Source: Lineus longissimus | Taxonomy: Eukaryota > Nemertea > Pilidiophora > Heteronemertea > Lineidae | Direction: 5' to 3' | Assembly: GCF_910592395.1 (NCBI RefSeq) | Contig: NC_088319.1 | Coordinates: 10,728,001 to 10,792,000, forward strand | Length of the DNA: 64,000 nt | In this document: in pieces, positions 47,570-58,720 of the stretch | Numbering within the stretch: position 1 is the first letter of the stretch | Layout of the letters: each line of letters starts with the position of its first letter | Position numbers and translations under genes: made by a program | The notes under the pieces: model-generated | What the model was told of the DNA's origin: nothing | Database searches by the model: none | Seen by the model: the letters and a program-made list of their open reading frames with translations, nothing else

Positions 47570-50104
47570 TTAAAAGGGTGTCATCTTGCCCCTTCCCTGG
47601 TGGTTAGATTTGTCCTCTGATCTGTCACTGCAATCCTCCTTCTCCCGGCTGTTCTTGTCTGTGGCATCATCGATTTCCATGATAACATAGTAACCAAGGG
47701 GGCACAGGGCTGGCAGGCATTGACAAAGGGGCTTGTTCTCTGATGGTGCCTCCTCGCATTCCTTGGACTTCAAAGGATCAGTGTCGGACACCTGTCTGGA
47801 CTGCTCTGTCAACTTGCCGTTCGATTCTGTTCCCTTTGTATCGCTGTCCATTTCCCTCATTTTCAATCGACCGACAAACTCTCTCATCAGTTTCGCCACA
47901 CGCAATGCCTTCTTCGGGTCACCCTTCATTCCTGCTATGTGGTTAGCTCCTGGTTGCCAGAATAATGGGAGAACCTTGTCTTCTAAGCAGCGCTCTAGCT
48001 CCGTGTATATAATGTCAACCATTTCGATCAAACTTTTTTCATTTTCCAAGAAGTCCTCAACTTTGTGAAGGAAGACCGTTTTCAGCATATAGCTTGATAC
48101 ATACTTGTCAGCGTTATTCAGGATGCCATCCTTGTCCCTAAACATGATTCGGCAGACGTCGGGGTTACGTAGACACTTGGCTGCAACGTACGCATCTCTG
48201 ATCCGAGGTTGTACCTTTGCGATGTGCTCCGCCTCGAGATGAGCAAAGGAGATGCGCCAAAGTTGTGTTCTCTCGTATTCCTGGTCCTTTTCTCTCATAC
48301 GCTTTCCAAGGTCACTGTCGGCATGTGGTGGTTTAGCTACCAGACAAAATCCCCTAGATTTCAGCATTTCTTTGTCCATCAACCAAGTTTTTTCAATGAG
48401 ATATTCCGGCCATTCGCCAGCGAATTGCAAAACTGGGACCAAATCTACAGATATTGGGAGCTTATGGTTTGTGTTGGGTTCTTGCCATACGATCTTGATG
48501 GCAGTATTTGGTTGGCCACCACCTTTTACCATAGAATCTATCTGTATGTTCTCGACAGCTTGACCAGATATTAGTCTATCAAAAAACTCAATGTGGAATA
48601 TCTTGCTACCTTTCGTCTGAGAATTGGTCCCAATTTTCACGGCTTCGTTTGTTTTTCTGCGAGAATAAAACTTGTAGCCGTCATCACTATTATCGTGTCT
48701 GAAATCGACAACTTGTCCTGTTTCCCTGTCAGTTTTGAATGTGATGTCGTAGTCGAATTCATCAGGCAGTACCGTCTTCGTACCCTCCGCAGCACTTCCA
48801 CATTTGACCATGACAGCGCTGCCCAGGTTGTGCTCAGTATCAATATCTGAATTGAGTTTTTCAACCATTGCAAGCACGACATCGTAGGTGAATTTTGATA
48901 TTTCCTCTGCAGTTCCATTCGGAAGACAGTTTATATTCCCAATGCCAGGACATGTAATCAGTTCAGACACATTTGGCAGACTCGCAAGATCTTCGGGCAA
49001 TGTACTGGTATTTGTAAGAAGATTGCCTCGTTCGCACAGAGCACTGTGAGTGCCATAGTCGATGGTGTCTTGAAATGGTATGCTGCTTTTGTTTAATGAA
49101 ATTGGAATGTTCAATTTGTCAAATAACAAGATCAGTGTTCGGAGACTATCAATACACAAAATGCCATCTTGATAGGGGATTTTCTCAAACATTCTCAAAA
49201 TGTCTGATCTAATCACATCATCATCAGCCACTAGATTTCCAATGAGCTGTGAGATCTCTAGGTGTCCATCTTTGATACAGTCTTCTAACATTGAAATGAA
49301 ATTGTACCTGTTTTCTGTTGCACCAGCTTCATGGAGAGCCAAAAAAACATCTTTATGTCCATTGGTAGCCGCAATACTCAGCAGTGTCCTCTCATTGAAG
49401 TACAAATTGATATTTGCTCCGGCCTTAATGAGTGCGAGGACAGTTTCCTTGTGGCCGAACTCTGTCGCCATCGCTATTGCGAAAGCGTTGGTACTGGTAT
49501 CGTCACGCTTTGCTTCCACGTCAACATCCGCTCCTGCCTCTATGAGATATCCGACAATGTCGATATGACCGTACCATGCTGACAGCCACAGTGCAGACTT
49601 GTTGTAAATATCCTGTGCATTCACATCAGCTCCAGCCTCCACCAGACATTTTGCAATGTCACTGTAGCCAACCTGAGCAGCAATCATCAATGCAGACTGA
49701 CCAGTGTTGTCCCTTGCATTCACATCAGCTCCAGCCTCCACCAGATAGCTAGTAACATCGCTGTTACCATTTGCAGTGGAATACATCAACGCTGTCTGAT
49801 CACTGACCTTGTCCTTTGCGTTAACATCAGCGCCATCTTTTACAAGGCTTTGTAATGCACTAACAGAGCCAAAACGGGATTGCCTCAACAGTTGCTCATT
49901 GTTATCTATCCCAGCACTTTGCACGCGGTTTAAAAGTAGACCCTTTACCCAGGAGAAAAGGAAAGTACAGTACATACACAGTGTCCTCCAAGGTGTCACA
50001 TTTTTCTTTCTGCTACTGTCCAGTTTGTCCCAGCCAGTCCCAGTAAGCCTAGATAGAATGTCAAAACTCCATGACTCCACCACACAGAGAAATCTCCAGA
50101 ACAT
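47570..50104 (-). CDS. Ankyrin-repeat cGAS-like receptor (Mab-21 nucleotidyltransferase)
   Basis: An intronless gene of 844 codons from the first ATG (A at -3). The same frame is open, without ATG, up to 50257, where a TAA stands. Residues 41-58 form a hydrophobic segment. Residues about 68-267 hold six ankyrin repeats (EAGADVNAxD pattern) and a weak seventh. About 390-750 is a Mab-21/cGAS-type nucleotidyltransferase: GS at 436-437, the activation-loop motif PDEFDYD giving E449 and D451, and the third acid D554 in LPISVDLVPVL. The helical lobe has WRISFAHLEAEHI and SYMLKTVFLHKVE. No Cys/His zinc ribbon as in cGAS follows the WRISF block. The tail (756-844) is polar, with CQCLPALC near 794. 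cGLRs detect nucleic acid or other ligands and make cyclic dinucleotides that activate STING; the intact triad suggests an active enzyme. Ligand and product cannot be read from sequence. No paralogue was seen in the window. Confidence 0.93.
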   Translation of the reverse strand: MFWRFLCVVESWSFDILSRLTGTGWDKLDSSRKKNVTPWRTLCMYCTFLFSWVKGLLLNRVQSAGIDNNEQLLRQSRFGSVSALQSLVKDGADVNAKDKVSDQTALMYSTANGNSDVTSYLVEAGADVNARDNTGQSALMIAAQVGYSDIAKCLVEAGADVNAQDIYNKSALWLSAWYGHIDIVGYLIEAGADVDVEAKRDDTSTNAFAIAMATEFGHKETVLALIKAGANINLYFNERTLLSIAATNGHKDVFLALHEAGATENRYNFISMLEDCIKDGHLEISQLIGNLVADDDVIRSDILRMFEKIPYQDGILCIDSLRTLILLFDKLNIPISLNKSSIPFQDTIDYGTHSALCERGNLLTNTSTLPEDLASLPNVSELITCPGIGNINCLPNGTAEEISKFTYDVVLAMVEKLNSDIDTEHNLGSAVMVKCGSAAEGTKTVLPDEFDYDITFKTDRETGQVVDFRHDNSDDGYKFYSRRKTNEAVKIGTNSQTKGSKIFHIEFFDRLISGQAVENIQIDSMVKGGGQPNTAIKIVWQEPNTNHKLPISVDLVPVLQFAGEWPEYLIEKTWLMDKEMLKSRGFCLVAKPPHADSDLGKRMREKDQEYERTQLWRISFAHLEAEHIAKVQPRIRDAYVAAKCLRNPDVCRIMFRDKDGILNNADKYVSSYMLKTVFLHKVEDFLENEKSLIEMVDIIYTELERCLEDKVLPLFWQPGANHIAGMKGDPKKALRVAKLMREFVGRLKMREMDSDTKGTESNGKLTEQSRQVSDTDPLKSKECEEAPSENKPLCQCLPALCPLGYYVIMEIDDATDKNSREKEDCSDRSEDKSNHQGRGKMTPF

Positions 50105-50231
50105 CTTGAAAGTTATCCTCTGAAGGTTATTTTTTAGAGACTTGTTTGATGTGACCTGATGTCTGCTGTTGATAGCATCACAACCAGGAATGACTCCAGA
50201 CAGTGACAACCATCCTGTTATATCAATTAGC

Positions 50232-50273
50232 GGGGAATTCCCATGCGAGAAATCCCATTATATGGAATTTATA
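50232..50273 (-). promoter_or_regulatory. Putative cGLR promoter: NF-kappaB decamer and TATA-like box
   Basis: GGGAATTCCC (50233-50242), a perfect and palindromic match to the kappaB consensus GGGRNWYYCC, lies about 130 bp before the cGLR start codon. A one-mismatch kappaB-like site (GGGATTTCTC on the minus strand) is at 50247-50256, and TATAAAT on the minus strand is at 50267-50273. If the TATA box is used, transcription would start near the kappaB decamer. Induction by NF-kappaB is inferred and would suit an innate immune gene. Confidence 0.45.
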
Positions 50274-50275
50274 CT

Positions 50276-50755
50276 GGGAATTATTTCACAAATGCACGCC
50301 TGGCACAAAAAAATTGTTACATGGTACAATGAGTCATGACAGTCGGAGTCCATGTCTGATGCTGACTTGATCCCCCAATGTACACATAAAGCACTGGAGC
50401 ACACATGGGTAATATAGATCAAGCTCCTGAATTCATTTGGTCTATTATCAGCATGAACTATGTTAAATTTATTTGCAATGAAGTGGTTGATGGCAATATC
50501 ATATCCCGTTTCTATGAATATGACCTCTTTCGAAATTAGTACAGGGCTTCTCAAGTGCAAGGGCTATGGACTGAAATCTTTCCTCACATGACCCCCTTGG
50601 TCAGATGACCAATGACACTGAATTTCCGCCGGGTATGATTCGTGACATGCAGTTGAATATAAATGCCCACCTCACTGTGCCCACATGGTGGATAATTTTC
50701 TAGTTGCTATACTCTATGAACTTGGTGAGCACAATGGCCCCATTGCCCGTTTTAT
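50276..50755. other. Distal upstream flank of the cGLR gene
   Basis: Upstream of the TATA-like box I see no further coding exon. One GGGAATTATT half-site (50276) lies next to the box. Confidence 0.35.
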
Positions 50756-51230
50756 TTCTAATCTTTCTTGTGGGAATTTATCATGAAAACTTTGACATTT
50801 TAACTCAAATGTCATGTCGTTGTTGGCCTGTTGTGTCAAAACAGGTGCAACAGCAATAAGGGCATTCTAAAAATAAGACAGAAACTTTCCGTGTTCCTGA
50901 TTTAGCCAACGGGACAAGCCTCGCAAAGAATTGATCAAATTTAGTCGCTTAGTGACATTTATGATAGATGGGGCTGTCCTTGTTGAAATGTCAGTAACTG
51001 TTCTAACCTTTCCAAGGAGGCAATTACCATGAAAAACCTTAATGTTTTAGCTCAAGTCATTGTGGGTCTGTTGTGTCAAAACTTCTCCGACAGCAATAAG
51101 TATGATCTTAAAATTAGGCAAAAGCTTCCCGTGTTCCCAAATTAGCAAACACAACCAGCCTCGCCAAGTATTGATCATATTGAGTCTCAAAGTGACATGA
51201 TGATAGATGGGCCTGTCAGTAAATCACAAG
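50756..51230 (+). repeat. 245-bp direct duplication upstream of the cGLR gene
   Basis: Copies from 50756 and 51001 share TTCTAA(T/C)C, TGTTGTGTCAAAAC, CAGCAATAAG, CCGTGTTCC, CCAGCCTCGC-like and ATGATAGATGGG blocks in order. They lie 0.65-1.1 kb upstream of the cGLR start codon. Confidence 0.8.
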
Positions 51231-54040
51231 CAAAGAATAGAATGCAAGGTCACTAGAGGAACCAGCCAATCCTTTGTTGTCGTAAGATGAGGATTTTGGT
51301 AAAGAGCTGAAAGAAGGTGTTCCATACTTGCTTTGGCCTCGGCCATTTGTTAAAAATTTGAAATTTATATTTGAAATTGAATAACTTGTTTTACCCGCAT
51401 GGGGAAATATCTTTCGGTGACACAGAGCAGCAATTAAAATCACCACTTGCCGCAATTTAAATTGCTTGTCTACATGGTGCTTTAGAAGAACAACAAAGTT
51501 ATTTCAAAAACATACCACTGATTAGAATAATAAAAGTGATACTCCTACAATGATTAAATAGTTCCTGTTCCTGGAGTGCTATACATTTGAGAAAATCCCC
51601 ACCTGCCTTTTCAAGCTTTGTTGAACTTCTCACTAATAACAGTTGATTCGCAACCAAATTGAACACTAATAGCTTTCTTTATCGGCAGCTTCTATCGCGT
51701 AAATTCAATCTACGCATCCGACTCGCGCTAATTCCGTGCAAAATAGTAACATCGCCAAGTGGTGCAGGCAACAAGAAAGAACAGTTGGTTGAACTTTTTT
51801 TCCGTAAAATTTCCTTTTTGTGAAAAGATTTTTAACTGACATGACTGATTGAGGTCGAATCAGTTTTCATTACATTTTACATTAAATATTTTTATTCATT
51901 TTAATAATCAAATACTAATCCCTTTATAATTGGAGCTCAGCCACCAACTTCATCTCAGCATTAGCTGTCTGTTTCCATGACCGACTCTAGTTTCACTGAT
52001 CTAAGACCATTTCTGAATATTCAAGTCAGGCCGCCAACATGCTGACGTTCAATGCCGTTCAACTTTTTCAATTTGGTTGGACAGTGGAGTGGCTGAACCA
52101 ACTTATCCAATGGTCAGCAGGGCTGTCACTAGAGGGGGCAGGAGGGCAAAATGCCACCCAGAGGTCACCAAAAGAAATTGGTTTTGATCACAATTGCTAT
52201 TTTTCCCCCCTCCCCTCCAAGACCAAGAAGCTACCTACATGTACCTAGCGTATCTCAGAAACCTTATCAACAGTAATCTAAATGAACAGATTTTCGCCTG
52301 GCTATGTAGATGTTAAAAAGGAATTTTTGACTATGATTTGCAGAGGTGTTTTATATGTTTTACATCTTCTAGTTCCAGCCAAAGTCTTTGTTTTGTCTTG
52401 CACTACAAAGCTTATGGTTTATCTATTCTTATCAGACATCTGACGATACTGCTTTCTGCGATTTTTTTTTGGGCCATTTGGGTTTTTATGCGAAGCCATC
52501 TCAACATTCCATTCATTCGTGGCTTGTTGAAAAAAGCTATATTTTGCATCCAAGACAAATCACCTGTTACGAAGTACTTTATTATCCTGTAAAAGATACG
52601 ATCTATAGCTGGAAACAAGATGACTTCATTCTGCAGTGCTACGCTAACACCCGGTTTTCAAGAATCTGGAAGGGTTTTGCACAACCAGTACTCAAGCCTA
52701 CTTTTCACATTTCCACCAACCGGGAAAATTTACCGTCTCATTTCCTGTTTAAAAGTCCGGCACAGAGGAGTTAGCTAGATTTGGCCTTCTGAATGAAATA
52801 GGGTTCGATTCAGAAAATCCTGAATGTAGAAGTTCCATAGTGTATTCACTTGATTATGCAACATTCGCTTCGCTACTGACTGATCATGGACCGGGGGGGG
52901 GGGTCACTCATATAGAAAGGGTTATGCACATCCATGTCCCGTAAAAAGCCGGCAAAGGGTGGTTATTTCTATCAAAATGGCCAGCCCTCGCAGGAGATCT
53001 TTAGCCCCCCTTTACTGGAGCATTGTCAGCAAAAGCCCATGGAATTGCTAAATCAACCTTCTGCTGCATTAAACTTTACTACAAACACAACATAAAGCAC
53101 CCAGGAAAAGCTTAAAAGCCCCAATTTTTGAAACAAAACCTACCCGGCCAACCTGCAAATTACACTGTTCCTTTGAATATCATAACTCACCTCACTGTAA
53201 GGGGTGGGGTGAACCTCCTCACTCCTGGCGTCTGCCCGGCTGTGAGGGTATTTAAAATATTCCGTGGACACGGATGTGCATTCCCCTTCTTTGGGAGTGA
53301 ACCCCCCCCCAGGATCAAGGAGCATAAAGAACATTGTATTATGCACTCACTATTTGACTACTTGTCTAAAATGTGTCTACGGAGAGGTATTTCCAATGGA
53401 AATGTGTCTACCGAGAGGTATTTCTATAGGTATTTCACATGGAAATCTTCAGTGTGTGAAAATTTCTCATCATGTAACACAGATCTGGAATGACATTCAT
53501 CATGATAGTGGCCACCCCAAGCGACTGTGTGCCAGAAAGTCATACTGTTGACTAGGAATTAGAATGATCGATCGTTTAAAAGTAGTTTCTCACAGCGTGG
53601 CATTTCTTGCTGTTCAGGTTTTCACATACGGGACCCAATATGCTTTTTTGCATTTCAGTTCTTTTTGAAAGTATAAGATCTTTTTAAAGCAAAAAGTGCT
53701 ATTCAGACTTAGTCTTTTTGACATTGTTGCAGTTGCAGAAGATAAACTACGTATTCTTTACTAAGTTATCATGGGTGAACTCCTTTCAGAGACAGCTTTA
53801 TCTGAAAGTTAGAAAAAAAATTCTGCGATGCTTTCCAGCAAGTAGAAAATTACCTGCATGCACTCAACTTTGGAGGTACCGAGTTAAATTACAAGCTCTT
53901 TTTAGCAATATCTCTATGGCCTGAGAACTAGCACTTATCTCTTCCTTTGCGGCACTTTCCCTGTGATTTAGCATATCATTTTTTCAGATGTTTTCAGCAA
54001 GAACAAAATAACATAAGCCTTCAAAATTTCTCCTTAAAGG
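51231..54040. other. Non-coding; one dispersed 25-bp motif at 51984-52008
   Basis: The motif ending CTGATCTAAGACC is shared with 268-292. A poly-G run lies near 52890. The frames 52388-52774 and 53128-53493 show no domain. Confidence 0.4.
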
Positions 54041-54053
54041 GAATGGCCCGCCA

Positions 54054-54132
54054 AAAAATGGGGAGTTTTGGACGGCCCGGTCAAAACCTTAGGCGGGAAT
54101 AAGGTTTCATTGATAAATATAAGGAGTTTCAA
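54054..54132 (+). repeat. Dispersed repeat H, copy 1
   Basis: About 80 bp (ATGGGGAGTTTT, GGTCAAAACCTTAGGCGGG, ATTGATAAAT) recur in inverse orientation at about 61975-62053. Probably the end of a transposon. Confidence 0.55.
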
Positions 54133-54806
54133 GGCCCCCAAATCACTTGTAAGGTTCAATAGATACTGGCCTTTCATTGGTTTACCGTCTGCGTATCATT
54201 TACATACTCTCATTTTGAAAAATATGACAATATTTACGATCACATTATTGATTTTTGCAACATTTTCGGTAACGCGCCCCTTGCGGATCTGTAAGGTACC
54301 ATTCGGATGCTTGAAAAATGCTTCGTCTCATCGATTCGCTCGCGGATAAACGCATCAGGTTGACTGCAGCAACTTTTAATTGTTGGAGACAGAGAAGGAA
54401 GGAATATGATTATCAGTTTGATGAAAACTTTGCAAAGTTTCTCCTTGGGACTCGAAATCCATACTACTATTCTCTCCATTTTCCATTTTCTCCTCTCTCC
54501 AACTCACTACTATCGCTATTGACTGCGTAACATACACTAACATTCTTTCGCTATCATTGCTAACTTCATTTACTAGAACACTGGCCTCTTTGTAGCCGAT
54601 TATGTAACCCATAGTGGAAACACCTGACAGCGCCGCCCGGCATGATCCACGTGCTACTGGCATATTTATAACTCGTAGTAAATAAGGTTGTAAAAATATG
54701 CAAATGAGATGCCGTATATGGAAACCATGACGTCACTAAGCAGTTCTTATTTCTGCTACGGGTGGCGCTGTTGCTTGCTTCTGGAGGCGCTATTCAACCT
54801 CTTTAA

Positions 54807-55035
54807 AGGCCTACAAGTTCCTTACAAATAGAATTTTTTTGATAGAATTGAAAATTTCCAATTGCGCAAAGATGTACTAGATATAAATTTCAGCATTGCC
54901 GTTGTGTAGGCAGATTTACAAATACTATCAATGTCCAAGTTTGAGCAATTTCATATGCATAATAGCTGCACAATGGCATTGTGAAAAGTGCATTTCTATT
55001 TTCCTGGATCACCAGTATACAAACAGCGTACCCCT
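54807..55035 (-). mobile_element. MITE family A, intact copy with TTAA flanks
   Basis: A 229-bp element between TTAA 54803-54806 and TTAA 55036-55039. It reads AGGGGTACGCTGTTTG from the right end. Same interior as the copy at 1107-1351. Confidence 0.75.
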
Positions 55036-55522
55036 TTAAGAATTGCTTCCTCCTCTGTCATTGCCTGCTTTAGGTTTTCAGGTAGCATATCTCCCAGGTC
55101 AATAGATCAGTTTAACTGCTTCAGTTTTCCTATTGAACCGTTCTAGGGACCATCTAGGTTGCTATCGATGCGTATGCAGCAGCTTGCAGGTCGGTCTCTA
55201 AAGACGGAGTCACTAGGCCATAAACCCAATTGGCACCTAACCGTTGTGGCACGCAAAAATGCCCATCCTGTCTTGAAAGAATACTCCCTGTAGAATAACA
55301 CCTCCCAATGCGAAGTGAACAGGGAAGAAGAATTTTGGTCTCTGGAGTTTCTTGCTGGTTTAACATATGGCCATTTGTGCCTTTGAGCTTTAATTTTTGG
55401 TGGGTTTCGATCCAATTGTTCAGTTTCACCATCTTCGTTTAAAAAATATTGATTTGAGAGCTGAGCATCATCTAGGACATTATTAGCTCTATGAACAATA
55501 TCGGGTGATTTAAATGTACATG

Positions 55523-55672
55523 CAAGTAGGAGGAAACTGGAGACCCCGGAAGAAAACCTATACTGTCGAAGAGTCACCCTCTCTAATACATGTGTGTACC
55601 AGGACCGACCGGGTATTGATCACGGGACAGGTGACAGGCGCGGATGTTTCCACAGTGGCACTCTGTCATCGA
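55523..55672 (-). mobile_element. tRNA-derived SINE, family F, minus copy
   Basis: On the minus strand it shares TGGAAACATC, CTGTCACCT, GGTCCTGGTACAC, AGGGTGA and TCTCCAGTTTCCTCCTACTT with the copy at 32960-33140. The B box has decayed. Confidence 0.6.
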
Positions 55673-58439
55673 TCGACTTTTATGCTCGGACACCCCCTTT
55701 GACCCCTACTACGGACTGGGCATCTGTTGGTTTCCATCAGTCGGTAATTGGAACTAAGTTTACCAAACTTACCTCAACATTGACTGAGATGTTCCCCTGT
55801 TATCTAAAAACACAAGTTTTACCTAGGTTTCTTCAGGAGCCCTTTAAAGCTCATTCAAAATGGATTCAACTTGAAGTTACCAGGCCAATGTTGCTGCAAG
55901 TTCATTCAAGGATTTAACCTGTGATTTTAGTCAGTTGCTATTCTTTCAGGGATAATACAAGATTGTGATTTGAAATTCAAAGGATTTTATGCGTGGCATT
56001 TCCGTTTTCTCAAAATTGCGGCTGTCACTACTCAAACTTCTGTGTAGTTCATGGATTCAAGCTAGGCTTTCAGGCTATTGTGATTCTAGATTGTTTATTA
56101 GTGGTGGTTAAATACTGAAACTAAACTGCCCCTCAAATGAGCAATTTTCATCGCTGCCACCAATGACAAATATTGCTGCAATAAATGATAAAAAGATTGC
56201 TCGTCTTCTGCAGGTAAACTGGTAATCACTGGTTACCGGTTTTACCTTTTTAAAACTTCAGGTTGCAGTTATCACCAATTCTAGTCTCAAGCACCTGAAA
56301 ACAAACAGATTTTTTCGCAGCAATCAAAACTGCAAGTTGGAGTGACAAAAATATTGGAAGAATTTTAAGAAGATGTCGATATTGTCTATCCCAGCCCCCC
56401 CCCCCCCATCCCTCCCCTTGATGTTTATTTCAACATAGATTCATTAAGTTACAAATGTTGACCTATACCCTAAGAAAATTAGATTGAATTAATAGCAGGC
56501 AACTCCAGTAATACACTTGCACCGTCAAAACTTGTTAAAAAATTACAGAAATAAAATCCTGTGCATCGACAGACCAATTTCTGCTGCAATCGCGCTAACC
56601 GCATCCATCATGTAAACTCAAAGAACACCAGACTCGGATTATTTCTTTTGATGTTCATATTAATCAATGATCGAACATTCATTGAGAAATTGAGGAAGAA
56701 AATTGCAAAATTTTGTCTTTGAAAAGTTTCATTAATATGATATCTGAGAAGTGCTACTGTGATTCGTCAAAATTTAATTTTACCGCCTCTTTATTTTTGT
56801 GATTTGTGAAAAATTCCTCCAAAAATAACAACAATCAAAATTTTGTGGTTTTACAGTATATCAAAGGCAAGGTGTTTTTAGCAGGAGGCTGTTAGGTTTT
56901 CTCAGCTGCCTATGACGGGTGTCAATTACGTGTTAATTTCACCCCTGCTGCTACTTGAGAAAGGTGAGGGAGTTGGTCTTTAGGTCAGAGGAAGATGCTG
57001 TTGAGTCATCTGCAACCTCTCCAAGCATCTCCCACCTCACCGAGTATTGACCTATCTATCCTTGGAGCAAATCTTGCCCCAGACTGTCAACAAAATCCTC
57101 CTTGTATGGACCGTCAACTAACCTACAGCTTCCTCACCGCTGGAAATAGAGAAGCAACATAGGTTTTAAGACCTATACATAGCTCCTAAGCTATCCCGGC
57201 ATAGCCTGTGAGAAAGCTGTCAGTTAGAAGTACGGTTCATACGGAACCTTGTTGATAGTTGGTCATCAGATTGTGGCTTGATTTGCTCGGAGAGGTGTTT
57301 AGCCATGACTCGGAGAAGTTGTTGGCCAAGACTCAGAGAGGTGGGAGGTCCTCGGGGAGGTTGGAGCTGATTCCACATGATGAGGAGAGGCAATGGGCCA
57401 TTGATGCTGGTCTATCATCGACCGCTCCAGGCATCTCATCACCAGATTACTATCAATACATTCCAATTATATCAATGTCTTCCGATACCGCTGATCGATA
57501 AGTAATTCAAGTTCTTTGATCAGAAAAATTATTGGTAAAATCTAGGAAATTAGTTTTGGTATCATCAGACAGAATAGTCTATGGTGAAGACTTCACCTTA
57601 TTCGTTTTGTGGCATTAATACAAGAAGCTGTGGCTGGGGATTGTTGTCTGCGATTCTTTGGTCTATTTCTATCTTGCTTTTGAGAGATTCTTGTAGCATT
57701 ATTGCGCTCTGTGTATGTGAGTGATTTCTGTCTCTGCGACTTGAAACGTTGCCATGACAAATCAACGAATGGAAAGCACCCACTGATTAGGTAAATCACA
57801 ATCATTTGGGAGATATGAATAAAGAGTAGCAAATGCTTTTACTAAATCTCCCTGTACATTTACACTTGGCCTTGCCATACAAAATTGAAGTAAAAGCATT
57901 TGCTAGTCTTTATATCGATATTTCCAATTGTATTGGCCTCTGTCGAAGGATGCAGCAACAGAAAAGACCAGAATGTGTTTTGTGAAATCCACCAAAACAG
58001 TTTCTCAGAACATGTGGGGATTTTTCAAAAGTGGTCATTATATAAATATGGCCTACAGCAATGCTTATTTTTTTAAAGTAACATGTTTTTCAATAACAAT
58101 GAATAGAAACTTAAAGTATATGCATTCTTGGGATCAAAACTATATATCTGTGGGAGAGAGTGCATTGCTCTTGTGGGAACTATGATATGACGTTTGTAAA
58201 TTTTCGGCATAGTCTATCAATCCATTTAACAGCAGTTTATTCGCAACAGATTGGAGTTGGGCCACAGCTTCTGTTGAGCTTACCTAGCTGCTGTTGTTCC
58301 ACTCCCCGGGGGAACTTCGCAAGATTACTTGCACTTGTTGATTTCATTGACGGTGATGTATTGGAAATTATCCGTTCGAAAAGCGGTAATTTTGTAACCT
58401 CATTGCTCTCACAATTGCTGTTCGTGTTTTTGTATTTCC
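55673..58439. other. 2.8 kb non-coding, no recognised features
   Basis: A C13-type run lies near 56395. The frame 57259-57501 reads somewhat protein-like but has no recognised domain and no clear acceptor. Confidence 0.4.
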
Positions 58440-58720
58440 TGTTGGCTTAGGAAAATACAAATACACAATACTGTAGTGCAGTTGTAACATCGGAGAACAC
58501 ATGGGTCCGAACGGGATTTGAACCCACAACCCTGAGGTTGACACGACAAGCATTCTTATCGATTGAGCTAAAGGGATATTTCCCTACAAGCTCGGCCTCA
58601 ATATTACACAGTTATTATAGATTCGAATTTGCTGAAACTTGATACCTTGGAGTATTTTTATATCTGTATAGACAAGGGCCTTGTTAAAATCTAATTTAAA
58701 ATTTGTTTTTATTCGCCCAA
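58440..58720 (+). mobile_element. MITE family A copy interrupted by a tRNA-like SINE fragment
   Basis: Family A blocks (GGAAAATACAAATACACAA, GCTGAAACTTGATACC) lie on either side of a minus-strand tRNA-like insert at about 58493-58585. The insert has A box TAGCTCAATCGATAAG and a perfect B box GGTTCAAATCC. The acceptor arm does not pair, so it is a SINE or tRNA pseudogene. Confidence 0.65.

Noticed and set aside
53128-53551. Overlapping 95- to 121-aa plus-strand ORFs
   Set aside because: Two frames overlap, neither shows a domain, and the frames hold short local repeats (GGAGAGGTATTTCC-like).
55143-55577. Minus-strand 144-aa ORF
   Set aside because: No recognisable domain, and its upstream part overlaps a SINE. 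It may be a decayed transposon piece, but this cannot be supported.
57259-57501. 80-aa plus-strand frame that reads like protein
   Set aside because: No family resemblance to PLEKHG5 DH, PH or tail, and no convincing acceptor and donor pair.
58493-58585. tRNA gene on the minus strand
   Set aside because: A and B boxes are good, but the acceptor arm does not pair and it lies within a repeat; called a SINE or pseudogene.
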